From positions 39,873,501-39,937,500 of the forward strand of contig NC_080591.1 of NCBI RefSeq assembly GCF_029962835.1: a DNA stretch of 64,000 nt, in the 5' to 3' direction. The stretch's first letter is position 1; each line of letters starts with the position of its first letter. This document shows positions 45,339 through 57,640 of this stretch, piece by piece. Position numbers and translations under genes: made by a program. The DNA is from Magnolia sinica. Its lineage: Eukaryota > Streptophyta > Magnoliopsida > Magnoliales > Magnoliaceae. The notes below the pieces were generated by a model that saw nothing but the letters and a program-made list of their open reading frames with translations, was not told the DNA's origin and did no database searches.

Positions 45339-47198
45339 CTATGTTGTAAATCTAGCACCCTGTATTATCAAATTTTGTTGTGCCAAAATACTTCGGAATG
45401 TTTGACTTGTTTTGATAAATGGAATGTTCACCTTCAAGCTCAAATAGATGAAAAGTTCACATTCATTTGAAGATGAGCTTCATATTATCTACATCGACAT
45501 TTAGTATGCTACAATTATGCATGTTCAACTATGAGAACAAGTTGAAGTTTATTAAGTCCAAGTACTCAAGTCCAAGTGCACTATCTCAAGCTCAAGTTTG
45601 AGTGCATCACATGCTCAAGCTTAAGTTCAAGTTCAATTTTAAGCTCAAATACATTTGATCAAGCTTAAGTCTCAAGTCACATGCTCAAGACACAAGTTCG
45701 AGACACAAGCTCAAGTATACGAGGTCAAGCTTCATGTGCTTCAAAGTGACCTATCTACCGAAGCGACCGATGTTTCAATTTCAATAGTCACATTTAAGGT
45801 ATACATGACCCTAAAAAGACCTTAGGATTAGGTCATTAACATTGCATGTTTAATTTAGGTTATAGTACTTATTTTAGGCTTTGCTTCGACTAGTCCTGGT
45901 CAGTGTTTGACTAGTCTAGGCACTAGCTCGACCAATCAAGGGTTTTTCCCGACCAGTACATTATTTTACTCAAAAAATTGGATAAGATTGTTTGGTCTTC
46001 AACCAGTCGAATATCCTACTCGACCTAGTACTCGAACTCCAACAATGCTAATTTAATTCACTCGACCAGTCGAGCGCTGTGCTCGACCAGTTGAGCTGGG
46101 CACTCAGTCGAGGGTCTGTTTTATCCGATCGCGCCAGAAAATTTGAAAATTGGTTCTACTAGGACCAGTCGAGCCGAACCCTAGACCAGTCGAGGGAACC
46201 GAATTGCACCCAATAAATTGAGGACATTTCTCAGATTTTTTTTTTCATTCATTCCAAGCCAAATTAAGCCACCACTCTGAGAGATTAGTCCCTACTATTA
46301 TGAAGCTATTGTGAGGTATGTATAAATCATTTTAATAGCTTTTTAGTTTCTTAATTTCTTGATCTCTTGATTTCATTCTACTCAATATAAAGGGGATTTT
46401 GATTTAACCCTTTGTGAGATCCAAGAAATTAAATCCAAGTAGCCTAAGGTTGAATTTAATTTAAAATTCATCTAGACGTAGAACCCTTTCTTCTATGAGA
46501 TTGAATACTAAACATCTTCATCTACAAAGAGGCATTTCTACCGGCTACATCGAAGATCATTCTTCAAATAAGTATTGATTTTATTTTCTGTATTGTGGTT
46601 TGAGAGATTCAGCCAGGAAAATCTCTTTTTGTGGTTTTGACTGAGATCAGCTAGGAAAATCTCAGTATGAGGGTTTTTTTTTTTTATTGTGTAAGCCCAT
46701 TGAAAAACACATCTGTAAAGGTTATAAGGTGAACCTTAGAAAACCTTCTTTCTTAGTGACAGCCGATATCCCATGTGTTGTGGATATTGGGAGTGGAGAA
46801 GGGTGGCTGTTTGTGAACAATTGGTGTACACTCAAACCACTAAATTCATGGTGTTGTGGTGGATGATTGTATCGGGTTATGCGTGTGAATGCATGTATCT
46901 ATTTTATGCAATTGTGGTGATTGTTATAATAGCCATATTTATTTCCTTTACATCTGTATCAGTTTGAATTTTTGATACTTACCAACGTTCTAGAAATCAA
47001 GTTGTCCTACCATAAGCCATTGGTTTTTGGTGTAAGGTTGTCCTTAGAACAACGTTTGTATCAACCTCTCGATACTTGTGCATTTGAGGTTGTTTTAGAT
47101 TTCTGTTATCTGAGTTATCTTTCCGCATTTATTTTTTTATTTGGCATAGTCTTATTCACCCCCCCCCCCCCCCTAGGACTTGGCGTTCACCCTTTTCA
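45339..47198 (+). repeat. Solo copia LTR D, main part
   Basis: Continues the 8 bp at 5610-5617; together they form an LTR of about 1868 bp, homologous to those of C1 and H and ending CCCTTTTCA. It has CGACTAGTCG-type motifs at about 45885-46190 and a run of 15 C at 47159-47173. No internal copia sequence adjoins either end and both outer flanks carry ATAGA, so it is a solo LTR left by recombination between two LTRs. Confidence 0.83.
45885..46190 (+). promoter_or_regulatory. CGACTAGTCG motif cluster, U3 of D
   Basis: CGACTAGTCC, CGACCAGTCGAG, CGACCAGTTGAG, AACCAGTCGAA and GACCAGTCGAGC within 300 bp. The TATA box downstream is decayed (CAATAAATTGAGGAC near 46210). Confidence 0.68.
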
Positions 47199-47203
47199 AT
47201 AGA
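47199..47203. repeat. Target-site duplication of D, right copy (ATAGA)
   Basis: Identical to 5605-5609. Confidence 0.8.
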
Positions 47204-48900
47204 TCTTTTAAAAATTTGACATATGAAGGTATTTGTTTCACGGCATCCAGTAGAGGAATATTGACCTTTACTTGCTTAAGCACCTCTAGAATATCCTGAG
47301 AGTTAGAGAGAGGTTTTGGTGCAATCAACCGTTGAGGGAATGACACAATCGGCTTACTTTAAGGCTCCAGTTCTAACCCATCTAGAGCATTGCTAGGTCT
47401 ATCATTCTCATCTATTTCCGGGTCCTTAGGCTTTTCAGCCCTTACCAGAATAGCTTGGTCAATTGTCTTCTCACTCCTAAAAGTGGTGATAGACTTAGTC
47501 TATTCCATCTGATTTGAAGAGCTTGGGTCGCTTATTTCACATTTTGGTTTTGGATTGGGGAGAGGTTGGGCTGGAAGCATCCCTTTCTTCCCACTCACTA
47601 AGTGTGACTCCATCCTTTGAATGGACGATGCAAACATTCCCATTGTTATTTTGATTTCTTGGAATGCTTGTACCGTATTCTGATTAAATAGTTCTTAGTT
47701 TTGCATGAAGTTTTGAATCGTATCCTCTTGAGGTCTCTTTTGATTTAAAAATTAAGTAAGGGCCTCTTGTGGGTTAGTTGTTTGTTCATTCCTCCAACTA
47801 AAATTTGGATGGTTTCTTCGGCTGGAATTGTATGTATTTGAGGTAGGTCCTCTGAAAGGTCTTTAGTAGTTGTTTACAACATTTGATTGCTTGTTCAATA
47901 TCTCTTTAAAAGCAAGAATTGTTGGACAATTCTCAGTTGTATGTATGTTACAAGCACAAATACTACAAATAACTTTCGTAGCCTTTTCAGGTTATGCCTT
48001 CTTAAGTTCCATGGCCTCAACTTTTCTAGTGAAATTGATCACTCTTACACTCTATCGTCTTCCTCTTTTAACACATAAATTCCTCCCTTTTCCTTTGATT
48101 AAGTAGGTTTAGAAGTGGTGAGTCATGGAGAGGTGTCCCATGATTGCGCATTTTCCACCAATTGATTAAGGTAATCCCACGCATCCTCGGCCACTTTATT
48201 CATGAATTCACCATTACACATCATCTCTACGAACTGGGGCATTAGTAAAGTTAATTCGTTATAGAAGAAACTTATTGTTCGCCATATTTCGTAGCCATGA
48301 TATGAACAGGAATTCGTGAGATCTTTAAACCTTTCCCAGCATTGGAAGAAGGTCTCTTCCTCTTTCTGGGCAAAGTTCATGATTGCCTTCCTTAAAGTAT
48401 TAGTTTTATGAAATGGAAAAAACTTTTTAAGAAATTGTTGAGTCATCTTGGTCCATGTACCGATGGATCTTGGCTTTAACGAGTGCATCTACGTCTTAGC
48501 CTTCTCTTTCAATGAAAAGGAAATAATTTACGTCACGCTGTGTCCTCAGACATGTTTAAGAAGTGTAATGTAGCGACTATTTCATCAAACTCTTTGATGT
48601 ACAGGTACGGACTTTCAGAATCTAGTTTATGAAACTTGGGAAGGAGTTGTATCACTTAAGTGGAAAGACGATGCAGGAAGGCGTACTCACCCCCGCCAGT
48701 TGTAAATAATCTCATAGAGTACAAGGTAGGGGTGCATTGTGCACCTCATTTTTATCTTGGATTTCCTCAACTGGAGGTTGAGGTTGATTTACAAGTTAAT
48801 TTACAGCCATCACTTCAATTGACTCAGAGGATCTCAAGTGGTGTCTAATCCGATGATGAATAAGCAACCCTTCAACTAAACCCCCTTCACTTAAGAGACG
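47204..48900 (-). pseudogene. Element B gag
   Basis: Minus strand. The capsid core is best preserved at 48488-48123: TWTKMTQQFLKKFFPFHKTN, then FAQKEEETFFQCWERFKDL and FMNKVAEDAWDYLNQL, the Retrotrans_gag signature of Athila-type elements. An upstream extension (SPYLYIKEFDEIVATLHFLN) reaches about 48640. Downstream are a Gln/Asn-rich region and, at 47285-47204, VNIPLLDAVKQIPSYVKFLK. This continues into LYTTKRWQN, encoded at 5609-5580, and then the protease. Several stops and frameshifts. Confidence 0.78.
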
Positions 48901-49196
48901 TCGAGTGTTGTCACGAACCCACTTGGGCATAAACACTCACAACCCTTAAACAACTAAACAAAACTAAACCTAAGAAAAAGAAAACTAAATAAAGAAAATA
49001 AAAAATCTAGAAAAGATAAGAGAGAGTTAGAGAGAAGTTACCCAATTAAGATTGTTATGCTAAGGTACTACAAAACAGAAAACAAAGTTTTAGAAATAAA
49101 TTCAGAAAATTCTAACCTAGAAATATGAAAGAAGAACTAATTCTAATCTTAAACTAATTCCAAAACTAATTAATCTCAGAAAAAACGCAACCATAG
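48901..49196 (-). other. Element B leader between primer site and gag
   Basis: AT-rich, non-coding, on the minus strand between the primer site and the gag start. Nothing recognisable. Confidence 0.5.
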
Positions 49197-49214
49197 TCCT
49201 CGGCAACGGCACCA
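49197..49214 (-). other. Primer-binding site of element B (tRNA-Asp type)
   Basis: The minus strand reads TGGTGCCGTTGCCGAGGA, close to the TGGCGCCGTTGCCGGGGA used by Athila elements, six bases from the LTR. It fixes the orientation of B. Confidence 0.85.
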
Positions 49215-49220
49215 AAAACT

Positions 49221-50505
49221 TGTTCACAACCCCAAGTGTAGGGTCGCGATATATTAATAACTCGGTAAGACCGAGGTCGAATCCACAGGGACTAAACTTG
49301 TACGTATTTTAAAAATAACTAGAATTAGAACTAGAAAAAGATCTAAATTAAAAATCTGAATAATTGAGAGTAATGGTGAATAATGTTGATTAAAACTAAT
49401 ACATTTAAGGGTGGGAACTAGGGTGCCAAGGATCCACTTGTAGCTATCAAGATACTACCTTACTTGATTCTAAGGAACACAATTGGAATTGGAGTCTTAT
49501 CCTGTCTCATTGGAAAATAAAATAATTAAATCAAATCTGAATTTTTTATTGACTTAATTCTCAATGGAAGAGAATTGTGATGATTGGAAGGGATTTCATC
49601 ACCATACCATGCCCAAGAGACAATTGTGAATAACGAGATTTACCAATCTTACTATATCAAAACAGGAAAAGAAGATATCCAAAGCTATCACAGCATCTAT
49701 TGTAATTTGAGTCACAATAAATCATAGAAACTGAAAATATTTCCTTAATATCAAACTAGAAATCAATGAAGTTCAATAAGAACAAGAATCAAATCAAAAT
49801 AAACATTCAAACACGTTACAAGCTTCACCTCTTAGCTCTAGCTAAGAAGTTTAGCCAACCATAAACATGATTGAAACTAAATCTTTTAAACAAAGCATGA
49901 AAAATAAACTATGGAAGAAAAAAACTCTTTGGCGGCTGCTCCACCCTTATGTATACTCATTGAGACCTTTCCAAACCCCTAAAGATGATTTGGAGTATCC
50001 TAGGGAGTCCTATTTATAGTTATGGAACTTCAACTTTTGCACCTAGTTGGAAAAATATAGAAACCGCTTCAAATTTACGCATTCTGCTCAGTTTTCCAAA
50101 ATAGGCTCGGAGTTTTAACTGCCTCAAATTTACGCACTCTGCGCAGTTTTTCAAAATAGGCTCAGAGTTTTAGAATATGCTTTTTGAGGATAATTTCAGG
50201 AATATGTTTGTTTTCAGGATAATTTTAGGATTCATTTTCTTCACTTCAAATCTTTGATTCTCTTTATTCCTCACTTGATTTTCTTGGATTTTTGACATGT
50301 GAATTTTTCATTAATGACTTCTAAATCTCCAAATCTTCATTTAGTAATCTTTTAAACATATATCTTCCTTTTGGCATCAATTTTACTTTAAGCTCTCGTA
50401 ATCACCTCATACAAGAAAACATACAGAATTAAATCGATTAAGCAATATCATGTTTATAAAATCAAGGTATAAATAAGAAAAAATATATAATATTTTACAC
50501 TCAAC
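49221..50505 (-). repeat. 5' LTR of element B (1285 bp)
   Basis: On the plus strand TGTTCACAACCCCAAGTG…TTACACTCAACA. It is the same family as the F LTR (58933-60183). It contains a perfect-length duplication of 55 bp at 50066-50175. The first host-side bases, GTTTG (50506-50510), would be its target duplication, whose partner is outside the window. Confidence 0.88.
50066..50175. repeat. Two tandem 55-bp units in the B LTR
   Basis: 50066-50120 and 50121-50175 differ at about eight positions (GC(T/C)TCAAATTTACGCA…TAGGCTC(G/A)GAGTTTTA). The F LTR lacks them at this place. Confidence 0.8.
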
Positions 50506-51793
50506 AGTTTGAATTGAAGCTGTATTTTTTATTTTGACACGCCCACACACATACGGCCGAAAACGACGGCAACAAACTCCCCTAAAGTAATTCTCATGAT
50601 GCTTCTTTCCACATCCAATCGGCTATAACAACCACTTCAGTATTAGTATGGCCGTCCATATTTCTTTTCCTTTTCTTAGCATATGTTCTCATAACCGTTC
50701 TTCTTAGTTGACCATGTTCCGACTTAGGATGATATGCATTACTCAATCATAACGAGCTATTATTCATGCAAAAAGCACCTTAAATATCTTTACAAATAGG
50801 TAAATGAATTGCTTAGAAATTGCATACAATTAGTAAAATTAAACTGTGCAAAGTTGTTGTAGTCAGTGTAGATGTATCATGAAACAAAATTAAATTTTAT
50901 TTGATAATCTGGCCAGGCGATTGGTGGACATTTATTGGAAGGTTGAAAATGGAGAGTATCTAGTACAGTGATATTTCAAAAAAAGAAAAAAAGAAAAAAG
51001 AAAAGAAAAAAAAGGTGTTTACGAATCAGGTTTTCATACACTGACTGCACAATCTAGTGGGTTTATATGAGTTAATGAATGGCACGTGTAAAATATCAGT
51101 ATGCCTGCTTATCAAGCGGCATACGCAGCGTAAGTATGGAATAACGCTTCATTCTCCTACCTCTCTCCTTAGTTGCCAAAAAAAGCAAGAAAATTCTCCT
51201 CTCCTGTCATTTGTTTTACCTTTCCTATTTCTGTTCCTATTCATATTCCACTTAGCTGACGAATAAAAGCGGATGGATTAAAAAAAGGGTTTTATCCTTC
51301 CCAAATACAGAGAAACCGAAGATTAGAAAGAAGAAACCTCTCCCTCCGAATGTGAAAAGAAATATGGAAAGATTTCCAGCATCCGGAAAGAGAATTTAGC
51401 CTTTTTCTATTGGACATTTACAAGGTTTCCCTTTCCTTCTTTCCAGCGCTATTTCCCCTTCCCTGGATTTTCCTGCTTTCGACGCACAATCCCCACCAAT
51501 CTATACCTGGTTTCAGACCCTTTTCTTTACGGCGATTTCATTATCTCTAACTTCTTCATCTGCTGCAATCCATCGACATCTCTTCCAGAAACGTCTGGAT
51601 CTGTGCCTGCTCATCTCATGGTCCATGGATTCGGATGTCGATTTTTGATCTGACAGTGATTTTCATGCGTCCGTTCGAAGAAAATAGAAAGAGGTCGAGA
51701 AAACACGGTGCTGATCTTAGATCCGGTGGTGGATTCGTAGATTGGAAGGAGAGGTCGTAGGAATCCAAGGCCGGAGACTCGGAGTTTTGGGAT
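50506..51793 (+). promoter_or_regulatory. Upstream region and probable 5' UTR of the MED26 gene
   Basis: Unique-looking sequence between element B and the MED26 start codon. A purine tract (about 50979-51013) and a CT-rich stretch near 51140-51240 are visible. From about 51300 the sequence has the GC- and CT-rich look of a 5' UTR (TTTCCCTTTCCTTCTTTCC). I cannot fix a TATA box or start point; AATAAAAG near 51262 is only a weak candidate. Confidence 0.4.
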
Positions 51794-54163
51794 ATGGATC
51801 TGGATGATTTCAGGTCGATTTTGAGGGATTCGGGTGTAGATGTCTGGACGATGATCGAGACCGCAATTTCCATGGCTTCCGCAGACTACGGGAAGGAATT
51901 GAAGGATCGAAGGGATGGGATTGTCGAGCGGCTCTACTCTCCAGCAGTCCATCGTTGCCACAACTGTGATCTTGATGCCGCTCCGAGGCTGAGCAATACT
52001 GGAATCGAAGAGAATGAGAAAAAGAGCCAATCTTCTGTAGAGAAGGAGAGCAGCAGCGGCGGTAATGTGAAAGGAGCATCTCCATTGACGATGCCACGGC
52101 CGATGGATGGGGAGGATGATCAAGATCAGATCTATGAAGGAGGTCATTCGATTGACCACGAGAAGAATAAGATCCTTGTGATCAAGGAACATCTGGAAGA
52201 TCCTGGTCAGGTTCGATGTCGATAACGATTCTCCATAATTATTGTCATTGAATTGAATTTACATGCCCTGATTGATTTGCATATTCCCACATCTCATTTT
52301 GAGAATTCAAATGATACAAGAAGTGCAGATGCATATTGATCAGGGTACCGAAATACTGGCTCTCATCTTGTAATTCTTCAATCCTCGTTATCTTAAATAA
52401 CTGATTTTATTTTTTTTTCTCTTTTTTTGTTATTTTTTGTGTTTGGCTTTTCTTTCTATCAGTCGGACGATTCTCTTGTTGATCTCCTCCAAGGCCTCGC
52501 AGACATGGATATAACATTCACAGCTCTCAAGGTTGCATCGATGACGAGTTAAAAGATCATGAATAAGAAAGAAACAAAGAAAACATAATAAAAAATGGAT
52601 TGCTTATATAATAGTTCATGGCTGCTGATATCTCTTACCCGTTGTTCATTGGTTTTCAGGAAACTGACATTGGAAGACACGTGAACGGCCTGCGGAAGCA
52701 TCCATCGAGTGAAGTACGACGATTGGTGAAGCAGCTTGTAAGGTGAATGGATTTTGCATTAAACTATATACGAATTTGGAACCAAGCAGGAAAAGGAAAA
52801 CATAAAAGCAACTGATCATGCTCTCTCTCTATTTGCAGGAAATGGAAAGATCTGGTTGATGAATGGGTGAAATTGCGTGGTGAAACTGCCGCTGCAGCAG
52901 TCATCGGTAAAGGAAAACACCATCTAATTTCCATTTTCAGTTATTGCATTAGAGCGTAAGAATTTAGAACAAACAAACAGAGTGGCATAGAAAGCTTAAT
53001 GAGGAGCATTAATGGCAGATGGAGACTCCCCTCAACAATTCTCTGCTAAAAGCAATCAAAATGGGAACCAGGTTTCCCCATCGGTGAGAATTATCTGCAG
53101 TACTGATTTCACTTCCATGTCCGGAAAATTCAGCTTCTGACTTCTGTTCTGTTCAGGTACCCGATTTTGGATACTCTCCGAATTGCCATAGTAAGTAAAT
53201 GGACACTTTAATGGTTATTATCATTCTTTTGTGCTGATTAGTCTCTGGCGATTCGATTCTGTTTATTAAATGTTATTTTACCAGATGGAAGTTCTGGTTC
53301 GGAAAAATACAATCCTCAGGAACCAGAAACAAAGGGAAAAGGAATTCCTCGTCGAGAAGTTCAAATGAAACAAAGTCAATCAGTCCCTCCTGCTTCTTCT
53401 GTCACATCCAATGTAAATTTCAACTCAATTGAATTTTTACTAGCTATTTCAGTAGGACGGTTTGTTCAGCTGGATGATTTGATTTCCTTGCATTCCTTAC
53501 AGAAGCAGAAAGAATCAAAGGAGAGCCTCATCGATCCAGAAAGGCTTGCCTCTGCAAGACGGCGACTCCACGAAAACTACCAAGAGGCACAGAATGGTAG
53601 AATTCTGTTTTCCCCCTCAAGCCATGTTTGATGCACTGTTGAAATGTGTTGCAATATTCAGTTTAACAATAGTGGAAAAGCTTTATTGTAACTAGCTTGG
53701 TAGTATTGACACTGAGGGAGTAGGATTTAAATTGCAAGGACATTACTTTGAAGTGTAGAATGGCTTCTATTTTGAAAGAGAAGTTGCTACCAAATGCAGC
53801 CAAACTTTGTATAAAAAGAAATGACATTACTTCGAAGTCGGACTTGAAGGGAATGCAATTGCAATTTGAAGGCTACCTCACTCCATATACTGAAATAATC
53901 TCGACTGGGTCTAACCTCTTGATTGAACTGAAAAATTGCCATGAAATTGAATGGTGCATCCAAACACACCCTTAGCTCTTAATATCATTTTATTTTCCAT
54001 TCTCTCTTACCATATCTCCTTAATTTACATTTATTTTCATCTCTTCTTTATTGAAGCAAAAAAGCAACGAACGATTCAGGTGATGGATCTTCAAGATATT
54101 CCGAAACCGAAAAACTCATTCTTTCCACGCAATAAAGGGGGTTTTCAGGCTAAGCACTGGTGA
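51794..54163 (+). CDS. MED26C: Mediator of RNA polymerase II transcription subunit 26 (MED26C-like)
   Basis: Nuclear Mediator subunit with a TFIIS N-terminal (LW) domain that contacts the elongation machinery. Nine exons: 51794-52210, 52463-52531, 52660-52742, 52839-52906, 53019-53083, 53157-53190, 53285-53412, 53503-53596, 54057-54163. They sum to 1065 bp (354 aa plus TGA), all introns are GT..AG and phases agree. The N-terminus [20 protein letters not shown] matches plant MED26C. The LW domain is residues about 140-215 ([40 protein letters not shown]). Next come a Ser/Gln-rich linker, then [20 protein letters not shown] and a basic C-terminus. Length equals the family norm (about 350 aa). 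The paralog letter rests on length and N-terminus. Confidence 0.9.
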
Positions 54164-56290
54164 AAAGGGTCACCAGAAGAAAACCCAGGTGGAGGAATGT
54201 TTATTTTTCTTTTATTTGCAGGGAATCTTTGAGTTACACCAGGAGATGGGAAAGCCTGTGACTTTGTACCTCTTTTTTTCTGTTTTTAGGCCTGTGATTA
54301 TCACCTCTATTTTCAAAGTGGTGACTCGTCCGCTGTCCACATGGCATAATGCAAGGAAATCCATCCCTTTCAAGTTGTAGGCCCCATGGGGGGATGGAAT
54401 ATATACCCCCAAAATCACAGTGATTGACATGATCTTAACCATCCATATATGCTATGCTGTTGAAAACCGACGCTGAGGATTCCATGTTGATTCGTCTATT
54501 TTATAGGCACCAATTGGATGGTTGATCGGTAATGTGTGTAGAAGTTCTTGTATGTGCATTTGCAAGATGGCTCTTGGTCCATTTCTTCAAAGAGTTCCAT
54601 TGAATTCAATCCAGTTTGACGGACTTGTCCCATTCAGCTCAACTCCAAATGTATTTGGATCCAGGTTTTAGTAATTATTCGGCTAAGCTTGGACTGGACC
54701 TTTTGTGCTTCCAAAACAATGAGCTTTTCAATTCGATGGGGCACCATTTCAACAGATCGCAGCTACCATTTCCTACCTCACGCAACTTTTTCGGTTAGTC
54801 TGATTTTCCAGATAAAGCTTCTGTCGCAATTTAGATCGGTTGGCCTGTTTGATGTTTGGCCCTATTTTGAAGATGATGGTGAACTATCACCGAGCACTCA
54901 TGTATATCTAGTTTTATGATTGAGACTCTCCTTGAAAACAAAAGGTTTTGAGGGTCTCTATGATTGGCGTGGACTTACTGAAGCTAGTTTTGTGATGTTC
55001 AGGTACACGTGTATATTTTCATCTCATCAGAGGCTTTAAAATAAAAAAATCAGTCGCAAGACTCACAAGACTGAGGTTTTTTATTTTCAGTTTTGGAATT
55101 GTATAATCTTGTGTGTGATTAGCAAAACAGCATATGGCAAAAAGGACGGAAAACGTCTGTGTTTAATTCGGTCTCAATTTCTAAAAAATGGGAACGCCAA
55201 AATTCAGTGTATGAAAAGTTCAGGTTTAAAACTCTTTGGATGGAATGAAAAAAACGGCCATCTATGTGTCTATATGTGTGTATATAAAAACAATGATGTA
55301 TATATAGTTGAATGATATTCTTAGCAGATCCTTCCAATTAATCCACATTTAAAAAGATTTCAGCTTTTACTCACTTTTATCAATGGGTGCAGATGACCAA
55401 TCTCTATTTCCTAAGTTGCCCTTAAAAAGTATTTCTGAATAAAACATGCTTTATTGAAAAAAGTAAAGTGTTTGATTGGGTCTGCCCTAGCTTATCTTCT
55501 AAAATAGAGGTAGTTTTAAACATTTAATTAATTTAATTAATCAAATGTGGTTTTTCGTTTTTTTTTTTTTTCAAAAATATGCGAGTGGGTTATCATTCCT
55601 GGCACGTGGTGAAATTGCTTTGGAAATCCATTCCATTCATTTGCTGGATTACTGAAACAGTTTAATTGCCCTACTTGTTATATCAGAAAATCTTATCATT
55701 TATCATAGCATGCAATGATGCAGGTGGCACATCTTATCAAGGGTGGTGATCACATGTCAGATCCCAAACCACCGAAGTGTGTGGAACTCACAGTGACTTG
55801 GCTCTTTCACCGAATCCGTTCATCAGATGCGCCGCCCAACTTAGGCCGAGAACCCAAAATTCAGCCAAAACTAAAACTCAGGTGGGCCACACCACAGCGA
55901 TGCCCACCATAGAAACTTTCGGATCATGTGTGGGGGCTAATGTGCTGCATACACGCCGTCCAATCAGATGCGACGTTTCAGATCTGAGATGCGGCGTAGC
56001 TGATGAAGAGAGCAAGTGCACCTAGGTTTTGAGTTGCGTTTTCAGCCCGCGGATGCCCATTGCAACCCACCCGACTCGGTGCCGACTTGGCCTGACTCGG
56101 TGCTTGTGACTGGTCGGACTCAGTCTGGAGTAGTCTAGGCTAGACCTAGACTTAGATTGAGTCAGGCATGCTGGACTTGGTACCGAGTCAGGTCGAGTTC
56201 GGGTCAGGTCTATTTCAAAACCGGATTGAGTCAGGTCAACCCGAACTAGGTCCAACTCAACTCGATGCCCAGCTCTACCTGCCATATTGG
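54164..56290. other. Downstream flank of MED26, no gene seen
   Basis: Probable 3' UTR followed by AT-rich intergenic DNA. At about 56030-56285 there is a dense run of GACTCGG / GAGTCAGG words on both strands (ACTCGGTGCCGACT, GAGTCAGGTCGAGTTCGGGTCAGG), an old degenerate repeat. No coding sequence is supported. Confidence 0.5.
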
Positions 56291-56387
56291 GCTAACATGA
56301 TATTTTTGAGAAATCCAGGCGTCCATTGATTTTACTAGCTTATCTCAGGACATGAGCCCAAAAATGAGGTATATCCATAACTCAAGT

Positions 56388-56648
56388 GGGCCACACAACA
56401 GGAAACAATGGGGATTGAATGTACCCCACTGAAACATTCATGTGCCCATAAAATTTTTGGACCAGGCTAATATTTTTGTATTTTCAGTTCATCCAAGTGG
56501 GAAGGAATGACCTTGAAACAGTTGGGATGGCATATAAACATCAAGGTGGACCCAACAGGTTGGATTCAACAATAGGCATTTCCCTCCCCAATTTCTTTCC
56601 TGTCGTGTGGCCCGCTTGAGTTTTGGATTTGCGTGGGTCCCACCTAGA
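56388..56648. repeat. Dispersed repeat, copy 1
   Basis: GTGGGCCACACAACAGG…GGATGGCATATAAACATCAAGG…TTGAGTTTTGGATTT. It is homologous in order to 58615-58850. Words such as AACAATAGGCAT (about 56569) recur inverted near 56779-56799, suggesting a foldback or MITE-like structure with longer arms. Confidence 0.55.
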
Positions 56649-56795
56649 TTCTGACAGTAGGAAGAAGGCTTGCTTCAATCCGCCTTGGCAATCACTCCCC
56701 TATCATGAATTCTAATTGGATGGATGTATATGTGTCGTATCTTTCTCCATCTGCTAGGTTAGCTTATTTTAGGACACGAGGTGAATGCCTATTGT

Positions 56796-57640
56796 TGAAA
56801 CCTCTTTGTATTTTTGGCCATTCCTGGATTAACTAATTATAGAGTGACACATGTTATTTTACAAAGAAGGAATAACATATAAAAAGATCTATGAAGATAT
56901 TTAAAGAATTTTTTGTGGAAGCATAATTGGCGCTAAGCTGGATAGTACACGTCGTTTGATGACAAGGTGCAGTCGAGAAATTAAAGAGACAAAAAGCGGT
57001 CGAGAGAAGAAGAACAATTAGAAGAATATAAAAAGAGAAAAGGATCTAAAAGACTGACGTGGCAACAATTCAGCTAATGTAACCATTGAAGTAAAAAAAC
57101 AGAAACAAATGCAGAGTATCTACGTAATAGAAAAGCTTATAAATAGAAGGGGAAATCAATAGAGCAAGTTGTCTCATATCAATAGAACAAACCAATCAAA
57201 TTATCTTTCAATTATCCTACAATTTTCCTTTCCTTATCATAGTTTAACTCTTTCTTAGGAGTAGATGTAATCAATTAGTTGTAATCTCAATTTATGCTCA
57301 AACGCTGGACTTTTAGATCAATACAAGCAATTCTTCATTCATAAAAGCTTCTTGCAATTGTGTCTGGACTGATTGTGAGTATTTCCTTTTCGTTTGATGA
57401 AAACCAACTATCAAAGAAGCCCTTTCGTACGAAAGGCAAAGTGGAACTCTTTTTCAAAGGAAGAACTTTATCATCTGAATATCGCTTGATCACTTTGTAA
57501 AACAATTTGTGACTAGTTGAATAGACAACCGATGTATACAGATCTCGGTCATATACAGTCGTAGTTATCGTATCTGCCTATATTGGTGCTTGTGGTCAAG
57601 TTGTTCGGTTGAAATCGAGCCGCACAGTCAGCTCCATCAC
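56796..57640 (+). repeat. LTR-like or pararetroviral promoter-like remnant
   Basis: TGACGTGGCAACAATTCAGC (57055) and CTTATAAATAGAAGGGG (57136) have the order of a strong plant retroelement promoter. A T/C-rich leader follows and, near 57573, ATTGGTGCTTG, recalling a primer site. I could not define exact ends or a target duplication, and no coding region is attached. It could be an old solo LTR or a fragment of an endogenous pararetrovirus leader. Confidence 0.35.

Larger units (their letters stand above)
47204..50505 (-). mobile_element. Element B, right part: 5' LTR, primer site and gag
   Basis: The start of the minus-strand Athila-like element whose pol is at 2826-5609. Read leftward from 50505, it holds LTR, tRNA-Asp-type primer site, leader, gag. 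Its interior meets D's target duplication at 47203. Removing everything from 5605 or 5610 to 47203 or 47198 rejoins the coding sequence in frame. Confidence 0.85.

Noticed and set aside
1078..47198. C1 LTR and D as the two LTRs of one 46-kb copia element
   Set aside because: C1 is preceded by copia 3' interior and a polypurine tract, D is flanked by its own ATAGA duplication, and the DNA between is element B read on the minus strand.
51611..52192. 193-codon open frame antisense to MED26 exon 1
   Set aside because: It is the shadow of the GC-rich first exon and 5' UTR; no motif, and the sense strand explains the coding signal fully.
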